Shown piece after piece: positions 1 to 8,663 of a DNA stretch of 64,000 nt. The stretch is from G963665925 sp050596425 (GTDB taxonomy: Bacteria > Bacillota > Clostridia > Peptostreptococcales > Acidaminobacteraceae). The notes beneath the pieces are model-generated. The model searched no databases, had not been told where the DNA came from, and saw nothing but the letters and a program-made list of their open reading frames with translations. The position numbers and the translations under genes were made by a program. Each line of letters begins with the position of its first letter. Positions within the stretch are counted from its first letter, which is position 1. Location: contig NZ_CP192292.1 of NCBI RefSeq assembly GCF_050596425.1, positions 1,798,001 through 1,862,000 of the forward strand, given 5' to 3'.

Positions 1-262
1 CGCCCCTATAAAGGACGAGTCACTCGCTATACCACCTTCAGTTCCAACAAACCTACAGCCTATAACGAGGCTAACCGTTTCAACTTACTGGATAGATCGT
101 TCAGTTGAAATGCTCAGGAGTGATTCGCAATGTTCTTATTGTGCTGATTCACACCAACCATCAGCTCTCTTAAACAAATCCAAACATGCATGTCTCCATC
201 GACGCATTCTGCCAAGTTCTCCATTTTGAAGCGGAGTTCACAAAGCAGAATTATTAAATTAA
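1..262 (-). promoter_or_regulatory. T-box leader (isoleucine-type specifier), gene off left edge
   Basis: Read on the minus strand, this stretch has the landmarks of a T-box riboswitch. There is a Stem I with an AGAGAGCTGATGGTTGGTGT-type distal segment, then a specifier region GCGA-ATC-ACTCCTGAGC, then the antiterminator signature GAAGGTGGTATAGCG (about 25-39), followed by the start of a CTCGTCC/GGACGAG-type terminator near 1-20. Aligned with the asnS T-box at 25.4 kb, the specifier triplet is ATC (Ile) followed by A, as the family requires. T-boxes sense uncharged tRNA and permit read-through into synthetase or amino-acid genes. The controlled gene is left of position 1; ileS is the obvious guess, but a branched-chain amino-acid gene is possible. 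Confidence 0.85.
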
Positions 263-266
263 CGTA

Positions 267-294
267 ATTTTATCACTCGAGGGAAAATTGTCAA
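267..294 (-). promoter_or_regulatory. Sigma-A promoter of the Ile T-box leader
   Basis: On the minus strand TTGACA (294-289) and TAAAAT (272-267) are separated by 16 bases, placing the transcription start just before the T-box Stem I. It is divergent from pepD. Confidence 0.75.
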
Positions 295-395
295 TATATT
301 CTGACCAAAAGGGCAATTCTATAAGAAGATGTCGATTAATTTGGTAAAGCCAGGTGAAAGCGGGTAGAATACATCAAAAGAAACGGGGTGCAAAA

Positions 396-1856
396 ATGAG
401 AAAAATTGAGCCGGTTCGAATTTTCGAACTTTTTAAAGAAATAAGCCAAATCCCTCGATGTACTGGTGATGAAGAATCGATTGCAAATTACGTCGTGGAT
501 TTTGCTCAGAAAAATGGCCTCGAGGCTATAAAAGATGAAATAGGCAATGTGATTATTAAAAAGAGTGGCAGTCAGGGCTACGAGGCCGTAACACCCATAA
601 TTCTCCAGGGGCATATGGACATGCTATGTATCAAAGACAGGGCTTCAAATCATGATTTTACTAAAGATCCTATTGAAATGAGTCTTTCAGGTGATCTCAT
701 CGTTGCCAACCAGACTGCTTTGGGGTCTGACAACGGAATAGCCATGGCTTTCTACTTGGCCCTTCTTGAAAGTGACAAAATTGCTCACCCGCCCCTAGAA
801 GTGATATTCACAGTTCAGGAACAAGCGGGTCTTGTCGGTGCAAGAGAGCTTGATGTAAGTGGTCTATATGGGCGTTACCTTATCAATATGGACTCTGAAT
901 CAGAAGGCGAGTTCATCATTGGCTGTGCAGGAGAGCAACGTGTGAAAGTCGAATTGCCCCTTGAGAAGGTTGAACACGAACATGATGTTCAAGTCTTCAT
1001 AAAAGTTTATGGTTTAAAAGGGGGACACTCAGGGCTTAACATTCATCTGAATCGGGGCAATGCTGTACAAATGTTGGCCATCATTTATAAGAAATTGTCA
1101 GAAGAAATGCCCATCTCACTGATTTCAATGAGTGCTGGAGAAAAGTATAATGTCATTCCCCATTATGGAGAGCTCAGGTTGGCCGTGCCCCATGACTCAG
1201 TGACAAGCTTGAAGGAAAAAATGATTTCAATAAAAGAATTCCTGGATGGATTCTTAAATGAAGAACACTATCAAATTGAGTTTGATATTTGTCCTCTTGA
1301 CAGCAAGGTATCCGTCCTTGAAGTCAATACGGCAGAAGGGTTAATGGATCTACTCATATCCATACCAAATGGTGTGAACGTAGTGAGTGAAAGGTCTTCT
1401 GAATTAATTGATACATCATTAAATATTGGCTCTTTAAGAGTCTATGAAGACAAGGCTCTTATTAAAATGTCCATACGAGGCATTACAGAAGAAAGACTTG
1501 ATTTTGCCGTTGAAAGAATAAAAACCCTTTCTAAGCTAATAGGGGCAAAATTTCAAGTGGTAAACACTTATCCTGCGTGGAATGACGACGGAGACAACCA
1601 TTTAAGAAGAATATTTAAGGATGCCTATACAGATCAGTTTGGTGAGGCACCAATCATGCGATCCATTCATGCTGGTCTTGAATGCTCTATACTTGCAAAA
1701 AAACTCAATCAAAGAAAGCATGAACCACCAATAGAAATGATATCCTTCGGACCGGATATATTTGATGCGCATACTCCAAATGAAGCCATGAGTGTTTCAT
1801 CGGTGCGAAGAACATGGGGGCTATTTCAGTACATTTTAAAACAAATGACTGAGTAA
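396..1856 (+). CDS. pepD: M20C-family cytosolic aminoacyl-histidine dipeptidase (PepD)
   Basis: Zinc dipeptidase of the PepD/PepV-like M20C family, hydrolysing dipeptides such as Xaa-His in the cytosol. The 486-residue length equals that of E. coli PepD. The ATG at 396 is chosen over an in-frame ATG at 354 because GGGGTG lies 5 bases before it. Metal and catalytic residues can be read in order: His73 and Asp75 (GHMDM), Asp112 (GSDNGI), Glu142 (general base), Asp166 (NMDSE), and a C-terminal DAHTPNE histidine. These match Vibrio PepD His80, Asp82, Asp119, Glu149 and Asp173 with a constant offset of seven. At the position of the second metal-binding glutamate (Glu150) this protein has Gln143, which is unusual. 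Stand-alone gene, divergent from the T-box unit. Confidence 0.9.
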   Translation: MRKIEPVRIFELFKEISQIPRCTGDEESIANYVVDFAQKNGLEAIKDEIGNVIIKKSGSQGYEAVTPIILQGHMDMLCIKDRASNHDFTKDPIEMSLSGDLIVANQTALGSDNGIAMAFYLALLESDKIAHPPLEVIFTVQEQAGLVGARELDVSGLYGRYLINMDSESEGEFIIGCAGEQRVKVELPLEKVEHEHDVQVFIKVYGLKGGHSGLNIHLNRGNAVQMLAIIYKKLSEEMPISLISMSAGEKYNVIPHYGELRLAVPHDSVTSLKEKMISIKEFLDGFLNEEHYQIEFDICPLDSKVSVLEVNTAEGLMDLLISIPNGVNVVSERSSELIDTSLNIGSLRVYEDKALIKMSIRGITEERLDFAVERIKTLSKLIGAKFQVVNTYPAWNDDGDNHLRRIFKDAYTDQFGEAPIMRSIHAGLECSILAKKLNQRKHEPPIEMISFGPDIFDAHTPNEAMSVSSVRRTWGLFQYILKQMTE

Positions 1857-1997
1857 TTGTCACTTTGTCCATAATTACAGTTCTATTTTGTGACATCTGC
1901 GAATAGTCGATTTAATGACATTGTCTTATAATGATTATAGTGAATTGCTGAATCGAGGCATTTATCATTCAGCATTAAGACAATGGAGGGACTTTAA

Positions 1998-3095
1998 ATG
2001 GCAGAATTAAAGCTTAATAAAATTAATAAGATCTATCCCAATGGTTTTCATGCCGCGAAGGATGTTGCACTAGACATTGAAGACAAAGAGTTTATGGTTT
2101 TAGTCGGTCCGTCAGGATGTGGTAAAACAACAACGCTTCGAATGATCGCCGGTCTTGAAGAAATCACAAACGGAGAACTTTTTATTGGTGATAAAGTGGT
2201 CAACGATGTACCACCTAAAGATCGAGATATTGCAATGGTATTCCAGAATTACGCCCTATACCCACATATGACTGTCTATGACAATATGGCCTTTGGTCTT
2301 AAACTTAGGAAACAATCCAAGTCAGAAATAGACCAGCGTGTAAAAAATGCTGCTCAGATTCTTGGTATAGAACAGCTTCTTGATAGAAAGCCAAAACAGC
2401 TTTCTGGTGGACAACGACAGCGTGTGGCCCTAGGCCGTGCGATCGTTCGTAACCCCAAAGTATTCCTAATGGATGAACCCCTATCGAATCTAGATGCCAA
2501 GCTACGTGTACAGATGCGTTCTGAACTCATCAAACTACACCATGAGCTGTCTACAACCTTTATATATGTAACACATGACCAGACTGAAGCAATGACAATG
2601 GGAACGCGTATCTGCGTTATGAATGCTGGTGAAATTCAACAGGTTGATAAGCCGAGTACAATTTACGACCAGCCAGTCAATATGTTTGTTGCGGGCTTCA
2701 TTGGTGCACCACAAATGAACTTCCTTGACGGTGTTGTCAAAGAAGATGGCGGACGCATTTATCTTGAAGTGAACGGAACCCCTGTTGAGCTGTCTAAAGA
2801 ACGTGGTGATATAGCTAAAAACAAAGGCTATATTGGCAAAGAAGTTGTTGTGGGCATCAGACCAGAGCACATCCATCTAGGTGGAGAGGGTCCAAAAGTT
2901 GAAGGTAAGGTCACTGTTACTGAGCTTCTTGGTGCTGAACTGATTCTTTATATTGCCACTGGTAACAAAGAACTCATTGGTAGAGTTGACCCAGACGCAG
3001 GTCTTAAAATTGGTGATGGCGTGAAATTCTCATTTGCGCCAGATAAAATTCATTTATTTGACAAGGAAACAGAACAGTCCATTATATTTGGATAG
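1998..3095 (+). CDS. msmK: Sugar ABC transporter ATP-binding protein (UgpC/MsmK type)
   Basis: 365-residue ATPase that powers CUT1-family carbohydrate importers. Walker A GPSGCGKTT (near residue 37), signature LSGGQRQRVALGRA, Walker B VFLMDEPLSNLDAK and H-loop VTHDQTEA are all intact. The C-terminal 130 residues form the regulatory OB-fold (TOBE) region typical of MalK/UgpC/MsmK, with the VGIRPEHI motif. A GGAGGG ribosome site precedes the ATG. The malEFG block at 5.0-8.5 kb carries no ATPase gene, so this protein is the likely partner; MsmK-type ATPases often serve several importers. A strong terminator follows, so it is transcribed alone. Confidence 0.92.
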   Translation: MAELKLNKINKIYPNGFHAAKDVALDIEDKEFMVLVGPSGCGKTTTLRMIAGLEEITNGELFIGDKVVNDVPPKDRDIAMVFQNYALYPHMTVYDNMAFGLKLRKQSKSEIDQRVKNAAQILGIEQLLDRKPKQLSGGQRQRVALGRAIVRNPKVFLMDEPLSNLDAKLRVQMRSELIKLHHELSTTFIYVTHDQTEAMTMGTRICVMNAGEIQQVDKPSTIYDQPVNMFVAGFIGAPQMNFLDGVVKEDGGRIYLEVNGTPVELSKERGDIAKNKGYIGKEVVVGIRPEHIHLGGEGPKVEGKVTVTELLGAELILYIATGNKELIGRVDPDAGLKIGDGVKFSFAPDKIHLFDKETEQSIIFG

Positions 3096-3202
3096 AATCC
3101 ACTTGATAGAAATTTAAGAATTATTGAGTTATACTGAATAGAGACAAAGAGAAGCGGTTACTGAAGACTCTATTCATGCTCTACACATGAAATATAAGAC
3201 TT

Positions 3203-3240
3203 AAACTAGAGTCAGGCTCACGTCTGACTCTAGTTTTTAC
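3203..3240 (+). terminator. Intrinsic terminator after msmK
   Basis: A perfect 13-bp stem (AAACTAGAGTCAG at 3203-3215 with CTGACTCTAGTTT at 3224-3236) with an 8-base loop, followed by T residues. Confidence 0.9.
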
Positions 3241-3280
3241 GGTTATTTTTTACGGTTGTAATGATAAAAATTATGAAGTG

Positions 3281-3306
3281 ACTTGGGCGACAGACTTGGG
3301 CGACAG
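3281..3306 (+). repeat. 13-bp tandem duplication
   Basis: ACTTGGGCGACAG occurs twice head to tail (3281-3293 and 3294-3306), immediately before the ribosome site of the CdaR-like gene. It looks like a slippage duplication in the 5' leader. Confidence 0.85.
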
Positions 3307-3319
3307 GGGAGGTCAAATA

Positions 3320-4357
3320 ATGGATTTCGAAATAAGACAGCGGTTTGCTGAAGTTCAAAAAAGCATTAAATGGCCAGTGTATCTTTTTGATTATCAGGGA
3401 AAATGTATTGATGCAAACAACCATGAAAAAATAGGTGAGCAAATTGAAGTGCCTGAAATTCCCAGTGGGGACATCGTGGTCACCGGCAATTTTCAGTGGA
3501 TTTCAGTGGGAGCCAGCATGGGAGTGAATACATACTATATTGCTCTTCTAGGAGGAGATGAAGCCGCTCGAGGGGCTATGAACCTTATCCGGATTATGTT
3601 TAAAAAAGAACATAAGGAGCTGGATAAAACAACAGTCTTAAGGGGGCTGCTTTTCGAACAGTCAGGGGATACCTATACCCCGGAAGACCTTGAAGAGGCG
3701 GGTCTTAAAAACACAGACTATCTAAATGTAATGATTGTTGATCACAAAGGCGCACACTCGGAGGAAATTAAGGTTGTTTGTGAAAACATCTTTAGTGAAG
3801 CCTTTAGTGTTGAAGTTGACAGAAACCACATGGTCCTCATTACTCAAGCGAAAGAAGACATTCGTGAAAACTTGCAAGCCATTATCTCAGAGCTGAATAC
3901 AGAACTTTTAATACCGGCTAAGGCTAGTGTGGGAAAGGCTGTAGGGGGCTTTGAAATGTTGCACAAGTCTTATAAAAGTGCAAAAACAGCCTTAATGATC
4001 GGGGAAAAGCTTGGCCAAGAGGACAGCCTGTATTTCTATGACCAAATGATGATTTATCACCTTGTCAGTGAAATCGACGAAGATGCAAGACAAAGGTATT
4101 TTGATGATTATGGTGCAGTTTTTAAAGACCTTGTGCAGGATGAGGAACTGATTCAAACAGCCATTCGGTTCTTTGAAAACGATCTTAATATCACCGAAAC
4201 ATCAAGACAGTTGTATGTGCATAGGAACACACTCATTTACAGGCTCAATAAAATAGAAAAACTTGCAGGCCTGGATTTAAGATCTTTTGATGATGCCATT
4301 CAATTCTTCATGCTTATGCTCATTTGGAGGTTGGGAGATTACCAAGAGACTCTATAA
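3320..4357 (+). CDS. CdaR/PucR-type transcriptional regulator
   Basis: 345-residue regulator of the CdaR/PucR group. The start at 3320 follows AGGGGAGGT with proper spacing; an upstream in-frame ATG at 3278 reads through the 13-bp duplication and lacks a ribosome site. The N-terminal ~130 residues are a putative sensory region. The middle (about 140-240) resembles the GGDEF-like domain of the family but has no catalytic motif. The C-terminus carries the helix-turn-helix signature of the family (ITETSRQLYVHRNTLIYRLN), in a tail ending IQFFMLMLIWRL. Family members control sugar-diacid, purine or amino-acid genes. Lying between msmK and malE, it may control carbohydrate uptake, but no target is shown directly. 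Confidence 0.8.
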   Translation: MDFEIRQRFAEVQKSIKWPVYLFDYQGKCIDANNHEKIGEQIEVPEIPSGDIVVTGNFQWISVGASMGVNTYYIALLGGDEAARGAMNLIRIMFKKEHKELDKTTVLRGLLFEQSGDTYTPEDLEEAGLKNTDYLNVMIVDHKGAHSEEIKVVCENIFSEAFSVEVDRNHMVLITQAKEDIRENLQAIISELNTELLIPAKASVGKAVGGFEMLHKSYKSAKTALMIGEKLGQEDSLYFYDQMMIYHLVSEIDEDARQRYFDDYGAVFKDLVQDEELIQTAIRFFENDLNITETSRQLYVHRNTLIYRLNKIEKLAGLDLRSFDDAIQFFMLMLIWRLGDYQETL

Positions 4358-4415
4358 TACGAATTCGACCCTGAAACAATAGTTACGATAAACTTCATGA
4401 AGAATACTCAACCGA

Positions 4416-4530
4416 GCAACTTGTAAAATGTCATTCAAGAGCCCTCGTCATACCATCTATAGAATTTTAAGAATCAATAATTTTATAGATGGTATGACGA
4501 GGGCTTAGATCTATAATTTTTCAAGCGTCC
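4416..4530 (+). repeat. Palindromic dispersed repeat, copy A
   Basis: 115-bp element. Left end GCAACTTGTAAAATGTCATT (end type 1); right end, reverse-complemented, GGACGCTTGAAAAATTATAG (end type 2). Inside is a perfect 22-bp stem (4440-4461 with 4484-4505, starting AGCCCTCGTC) around a loop containing TTAAGAATCAA. The copies at 16252, 27137, 43836 and 56120 share the ends, and all but the short 16252 copy also share the centre. It lies between the CdaR-like gene and its terminator and has no coding capacity. Confidence 0.8.
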
Positions 4531-4531
4531 G

Positions 4532-4586
4532 AACCCAGATAATTAGGCGACCATAGATAAGAGTGCCTAATTATTCTGGGTTTTCT
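4532..4586 (+). terminator. Intrinsic terminator after the CdaR-like gene
   Basis: AACCCAGATAATTAGGC (4532-4548) pairs with GCCTAATTATTCTGGGTT (4565-4582, one bulge), followed by TTTCTT. It lies directly downstream of repeat copy A. Confidence 0.85.
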
Positions 4587-4838
4587 TATGACTAAATTGA
4601 AAGAATCATAAGGAAATGATTGAAAAATAAAAGTTGAATGGATCTTCATTTCATTTATTGAACGGATTTGCTAAAAGACTTTATTTGAGGAAGGCGGGTA
4701 CAAAAACGGCAAGTGAGTTACTGGAATATATTCAGATATATTGCACCAAGTGGTCTTGATTTTGAGTCAAAGTTGCGCTATCGTTTGCACAAGTTTTTCG
4801 TGCAATTTTCAAGGAAATCGATTTTTTCTGCTATTTTG

Positions 4839-4868
4839 TTGACGTTTTTATTGCGATTATGTTAAAAT
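4839..4868 (+). promoter_or_regulatory. Sigma-A promoter of malE
   Basis: TTGACG (4839-4844), 18-base spacer, TAAAAT (4863-4868). The remainder of the 685-bp gap 4358-5042 holds repeat A, a terminator and two operator-like elements; nothing else is recognised between 4587 and 4790. Confidence 0.7.
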
Positions 4869-4900
4869 GATCTTGCAACAAGCCATATTTTTTTACCCAC

Positions 4901-4920
4901 TTGTGCAAACGTATGCACAA
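4901..4920 (+). promoter_or_regulatory. LacI-type operator upstream of malE
   Basis: The near-perfect 20-bp palindrome TTGTGCAAACGTATGCACAA fits the LacI-family pattern TGNAANCGNTTNCA with one mismatch. It lies about 30 bp downstream of the -10 box, suited to a roadblock. A matching half site GTGCAAACG (complement) is at 4792-4800. The same core recurs before malP and pgmB. Confidence 0.75.
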
Positions 4921-5042
4921 CGAGGTGCAAAATCCCATTTCATTCTATGATGCTGTGTTTTTACTTATTTAAAGTTGCACAGAGACTTGAAAGGGGTTAC
5001 ATATGCTTACCTCGAAGATAAAATTTTACGGAGGGGAATTTA

Positions 5043-6410
5043 ATGAAAAAGTTTTTAAGTCTTCTTATGGTGATGGCACTTGCAGTTTCCATGCTTGCAG
5101 GTTGTTCATCAGCTCCAGAGGCTCCAGCAGATCAACCAGCTGAGACGCCTTCAGAAACAACAGAAGAGCCTATGGATGACACTTCATCTGACGAAATGGT
5201 GGAAGTTGACATTTTCCAGTTCAAAGTTGAAATCGTTGAAGCTCTAGAAAAAGCAGTAGAACTTTATGAAGCTGAAAATCCAAACGTGAAGATCAATCTT
5301 CAAACAGTTGGTGGCGGCGATGATTATGGTGCAGCACTTCGTGCACAGTTCCAATCAGGCAACGAACCAGACATCTACAATGTTGGTGGTCCACAGGATG
5401 TATCAGACTGGATGGGCAGACTTGAAGATCTATCAGACGCACCATGGGCTGACAAGGTTCTTGATGGCGTTGCTTCAGGCGTAACTGTAGACGGCGCTGT
5501 TTATGGTCTACCTTATAACATTGAAGGCTACGGTCTTGCATACAACAAAGCAATTTTTGAAGCTGCAGGTGTAGATGCATCTTCAATCGATACATTTGAT
5601 GAATTCGAAGCGGCTCTAAAGACAATCAAAACAAAGATTGAATCTGGTGAGCTAGAAGACGAATTCCCACTGCTTGAAGCACCAGTTTCTTTTGCAGCAG
5701 CGGAAACATGGGTCACTGGTCTTCATGCATCAAACGGCGCTTTCGCAAATGAATTTGAAAGTTCATTAGAAGCTTATGATGCTGAAAACATTGAATTTAA
5801 GTATGCAGACGCTTACAAGGCATATCTTGACCTAATGGCAGATTACTCTGCAAATGCAGACAACAAGGCAAAAATGAACTCTGTCGACTATGCAACTCAA
5901 GTTGACGAAGGTATTGCAATTGAACGTGTTGCTGTGATTCAGCAAGGTAACTGGATCTACGGTGGCGTTGCAGGCATTGATCAAAATGTAGCAGATAATC
6001 TTGGTTTCTTACCACTTCCTATGAAGGGTGTAAGAGAAGATTCTATCGCAATTGGTGTTCCTATGTACTGGTCAATCAACAGTGGTGCGCCAGATGCTGA
6101 CAAAGCAGCGGCAAAAGACTTCCTAAACTGGCTGTACACTTCTGATGAAGGTAAGAAACTGGTTGTGAACGAAATGTTCTTCATCCCGCCTCTATCAGGT
6201 TATGATGATGTTCAACCAGCTGATCCTCTAGCACAAGACATTATGATGTATGCTAACGAAGGTCGCACTATGCCATGGGTATTCATGGGCTACCCAACAG
6301 ATTGGGGCATGGGTATTCTAGGTGAGCAAGTACAGAAGTACTATGCTGGTGCTGCGACTTGGGAAGAAGTTGTTGAAACAGTAAAAGCAAAATGGAATGA
6401 AATGAGATAA
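5043..6410 (+). CDS. malE: Extracellular sugar-binding lipoprotein of ABC importer (MalE-like)
   Basis: 455-residue family-1 solute-binding protein. It starts with a lipoprotein signal peptide: KK at residues 2-3, hydrophobic run 4-17, lipobox LAGC with Cys21. A Pro/Glu/Thr-rich linker (24-50) then anchors the binding domain outside the membrane. The body has the usual features of maltose/oligosaccharide-binding proteins (AVELYEAENPNVKIN, LPYNIEGYGLAYNK, GNWIYGG). GGAGGGG precedes the ATG. Malto-oligosaccharide specificity is inferred from the linked maltose phosphorylase and beta-phosphoglucomutase genes and the shared operator, not from the binding site. First gene of malEFG; the hairpin after it may give excess binding protein over permease. 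Confidence 0.88.
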   Translation: MKKFLSLLMVMALAVSMLAGCSSAPEAPADQPAETPSETTEEPMDDTSSDEMVEVDIFQFKVEIVEALEKAVELYEAENPNVKINLQTVGGGDDYGAALRAQFQSGNEPDIYNVGGPQDVSDWMGRLEDLSDAPWADKVLDGVASGVTVDGAVYGLPYNIEGYGLAYNKAIFEAAGVDASSIDTFDEFEAALKTIKTKIESGELEDEFPLLEAPVSFAAAETWVTGLHASNGAFANEFESSLEAYDAENIEFKYADAYKAYLDLMADYSANADNKAKMNSVDYATQVDEGIAIERVAVIQQGNWIYGGVAGIDQNVADNLGFLPLPMKGVREDSIAIGVPMYWSINSGAPDADKAAAKDFLNWLYTSDEGKKLVVNEMFFIPPLSGYDDVQPADPLAQDIMMYANEGRTMPWVFMGYPTDWGMGILGEQVQKYYAGAATWEEVVETVKAKWNEMR

Positions 6411-6418
6411 GAAAAATT

Positions 6419-6445
6419 GGGGGAGTGATCTCCCCCTCTTATTTT
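6419..6445 (+). terminator. Hairpin with T-rich tail between malE and malF
   Basis: GGGGGAG (6419-6425), tetraloop TGAT, CTCCCCC (6430-6436), then TCTTATTTTC. It probably acts as a partial terminator or mRNA-stabilising hairpin that raises malE over malFG. Confidence 0.75.
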
Positions 6446-6470
6446 CTAAAGCTTGGTTTGCAAACAAATA

Positions 6471-6484
6471 TGCAAGCGCTTATT
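6471..6484 (+). promoter_or_regulatory. LacI/CcpA-like operator between malE and malF
   Basis: TGCAAGCGCTTATT matches the catabolite/LacI operator pattern TGNAANCGNTTNCA except for the last two bases. The palindrome GTTTGCAAAC lies 5 bases before it. The rest of the 357-bp gap (to 6767) shows no gene; the frames open there lack ribosome sites. Confidence 0.45.
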
Positions 6485-6767
6485 TAATGAAATGAGAATT
6501 GAAAGTGAAATCAAACATAAAAAAGTTACCATACAGATTATATAAAGCAATTATTCATAAGTATTAATGTGTGTATTAAGAGATACCATTGTGTCTAAAA
6601 GAAGAACTCGCACACTTCATGACACATGATTTAAATCGGAATAATACATGTCCTTATTATGGCATGATAAAGCAATCGGAACTTGCGTATAGAATAGACA
6701 TGAGCTTTGCTCAAACTATGGAGTACTCTGACGGACCACATTTTGAAAATGATATTGGGAGGAAGCA

Positions 6768-7631
6768 ATGAAGAAATCAAGGTTTTGGTTCTGGTTATTT
6801 GTTGGACCGATCCTGCTTGCATTTTTAACAGTGGTTATCATTCCTATGCTAAGAGGGTTTTACTTCTCTTTTGCAGAGTGGAATGGCATTTCAAATGATG
6901 TCAATTTGGTTGGCCTCGATAACTACATTCGTGCATTTCAGGACGAAGAGTTTATAAACTCATTTAAATTCACAGCAAAATTCGCTGCCGTATCGGTTGT
7001 GGCGATTAATGCAATTGGCTTTGGTCTTGCGTTACTTGTAACTCAAGGTCTCAAAGGCGCTAATATTCAAAGAAGTATTTTCTTCATGCCAAACCTAATT
7101 GGCGGTCTGATCTTAGGTTTTGTATGGCAGTTCATTTTCACAAAAGCATTCGATGCTTTTGGTAGTCACTGGGGCATTCCGTTTTTTGAAGGTTGGCTTT
7201 CAACAACGGGGACTGGATTTTGGGGACTTGTCATCCTAATGTCTTGGCAGATGTCTGGCTATATGATGATTATTTATATTGCTGCAATACAAAGTATTCC
7301 TGAGTCTTTAAATGAAGCGGCGAAAATAGATGGTGCAAATGCTTGGCAAAGACTTCTTAACATAACAATTCCAATGGTTATGCCCGCATTTACAATCGGT
7401 CTTTTCTTGTCCTTGTCAAACTCATTCAAGCTTTTTGACCAAAACTTGGCCTTAACAAGAGGGGGTCCATACGGATCAACAGAAATGCTTGCTTTGAATA
7501 TTTATCAGACAGCCTTTGCACGAAATCAGTTTGGGTATGCCCAGGCAAAGGCGGTTATTTTCCTAATTGCAGTTGCAGTTATTACACTCACACAAATCTA
7601 CTTTACTAAGAAGAGGGAGGTGGAGATGTAA
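6768..7631 (+). CDS. malF: ABC sugar importer permease (MalF-like)
   Basis: 287-residue CUT1 permease with six hydrophobic segments (starting at residue 5: FWFWLFVGPILLAFLTVVII). The cytoplasmic EAA loop, which docks on the ATPase, is at about residues 182-205 (EAAKIDGANAWQRLLNITIP). It lacks the extra N-terminal membrane segments and periplasmic loop of E. coli MalF, as is normal for Gram-positive sugar permeases. GGGAGGA precedes the ATG by 5 bases. The stop codon overlaps the malG start (TAATG), indicating translational coupling. Confidence 0.9.
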   Translation: MKKSRFWFWLFVGPILLAFLTVVIIPMLRGFYFSFAEWNGISNDVNLVGLDNYIRAFQDEEFINSFKFTAKFAAVSVVAINAIGFGLALLVTQGLKGANIQRSIFFMPNLIGGLILGFVWQFIFTKAFDAFGSHWGIPFFEGWLSTTGTGFWGLVILMSWQMSGYMMIIYIAAIQSIPESLNEAAKIDGANAWQRLLNITIPMVMPAFTIGLFLSLSNSFKLFDQNLALTRGGPYGSTEMLALNIYQTAFARNQFGYAQAKAVIFLIAVAVITLTQIYFTKKREVEM

Positions 7632-8458
7632 TGCCTCATGAAAAAAGAAGAAAAATAATTGTAGGAACAGTATCATGGTTGCTTGCAGTCTTATTCCTGT
7701 CTCCATTTTATATTGTTGCTACCAACTCACTAAAGACACAAAAAGGTATATTTGTAGGGATTACAAGTCTGCCTTTTGGAGAGTATTTTAGCCCACAAAA
7801 CTATGTGGAGGCATTTGAAAGACTTGATTTTGTAAAGTCATTCTTTAACTCCCTTATGATCACTTCGGTGAGTACAGTTCTAATTATTATCTTTGCTTCA
7901 ATGGCAGCCTGGATGCTGGTAAGAACGCATTCAAAAATATCCATGGCCATGTATTTTATGTTTGCTGCGGCCATGCTCATTCCTTTCCAGTCTGTGATGT
8001 TGCCCCTGATCAACCTCATGGGTAAGATTGGTTTTCTAAATCCAGGTGGCTTAATATTTATGTATCTTGGATTCGGATCAAGCCTTGCCATTATTATGTA
8101 TCACGGATTTATAAAAGGGATTCCAGTCGCACTTGAAGAAGCGGCCCTTATTGATGGTTGTAATAAATTTCAGACTTACTGGTACATTGTACTGCCTTTA
8201 TTAAAGCCAATCACTGTGACCGTGAGTATACTTAATGTTATGTGGATTTGGAATGACTTCCTCTTGCCACAGCTCGTTATTAACAGACCAGAGTGGCACA
8301 CCATACCACTGAAAATGTTCTTCTTCTTCGGACAGTTCAGTAAAAAGTGGCATCTGGCTTTGGCTGGTCTTACAATTAGTATGATTCCAATTATAATATT
8401 CTATTTCTTTGCACAGAAGCATATTGTTAAAGGAATTGCACAAGGCTCAATCAAGTAG
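7631..8458 (+). CDS. malG: ABC sugar importer permease (MalG-like)
   Basis: 275-residue CUT1 permease, partner of the preceding protein. Six hydrophobic segments; EAA loop EEAALIDGCNKFQTYWYIVL at about residues 172-191. Start codon ATG overlaps the malF stop by one base, so the two subunits are made in equal amounts. A terminator follows, ending the malEFG transcript before the LacI gene. Confidence 0.9.
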   Translation: MPHEKRRKIIVGTVSWLLAVLFLSPFYIVATNSLKTQKGIFVGITSLPFGEYFSPQNYVEAFERLDFVKSFFNSLMITSVSTVLIIIFASMAAWMLVRTHSKISMAMYFMFAAAMLIPFQSVMLPLINLMGKIGFLNPGGLIFMYLGFGSSLAIIMYHGFIKGIPVALEEAALIDGCNKFQTYWYIVLPLLKPITVTVSILNVMWIWNDFLLPQLVINRPEWHTIPLKMFFFFGQFSKKWHLALAGLTISMIPIIIFYFFAQKHIVKGIAQGSIK

Positions 8459-8489
8459 GTTTGGATTCGTAAGTTCATTTGACAAACAT

Positions 8490-8527
8490 AAGAATCTTGC
8501 AAGGGGTGACCGTGCAAGATTCTTTAC
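8490..8527 (+). terminator. Intrinsic terminator after malG
   Basis: AAGAATCTTGCA (8490-8501) pairs perfectly with TGCAAGATTCTT (8513-8524); short T tail. Confidence 0.8.
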
Positions 8528-8663
8528 TCCATTAATATTTATTCACTGACCACTTACCTGGTGACTTCATGTTTAAATAGCGTGGATAATCCAGGACCAG
8601 TATGATATTATGATAGCGCCGGTTAAATCCGTGAAACATCAGTTACTGAAGGAAGTGTGTATT

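Noticed and set aside
6589..6771. Frame of 60 codons between malE and malF
   Set aside because: Non-ATG start without a ribosome site and it overlaps the malF start; no recognisable protein.
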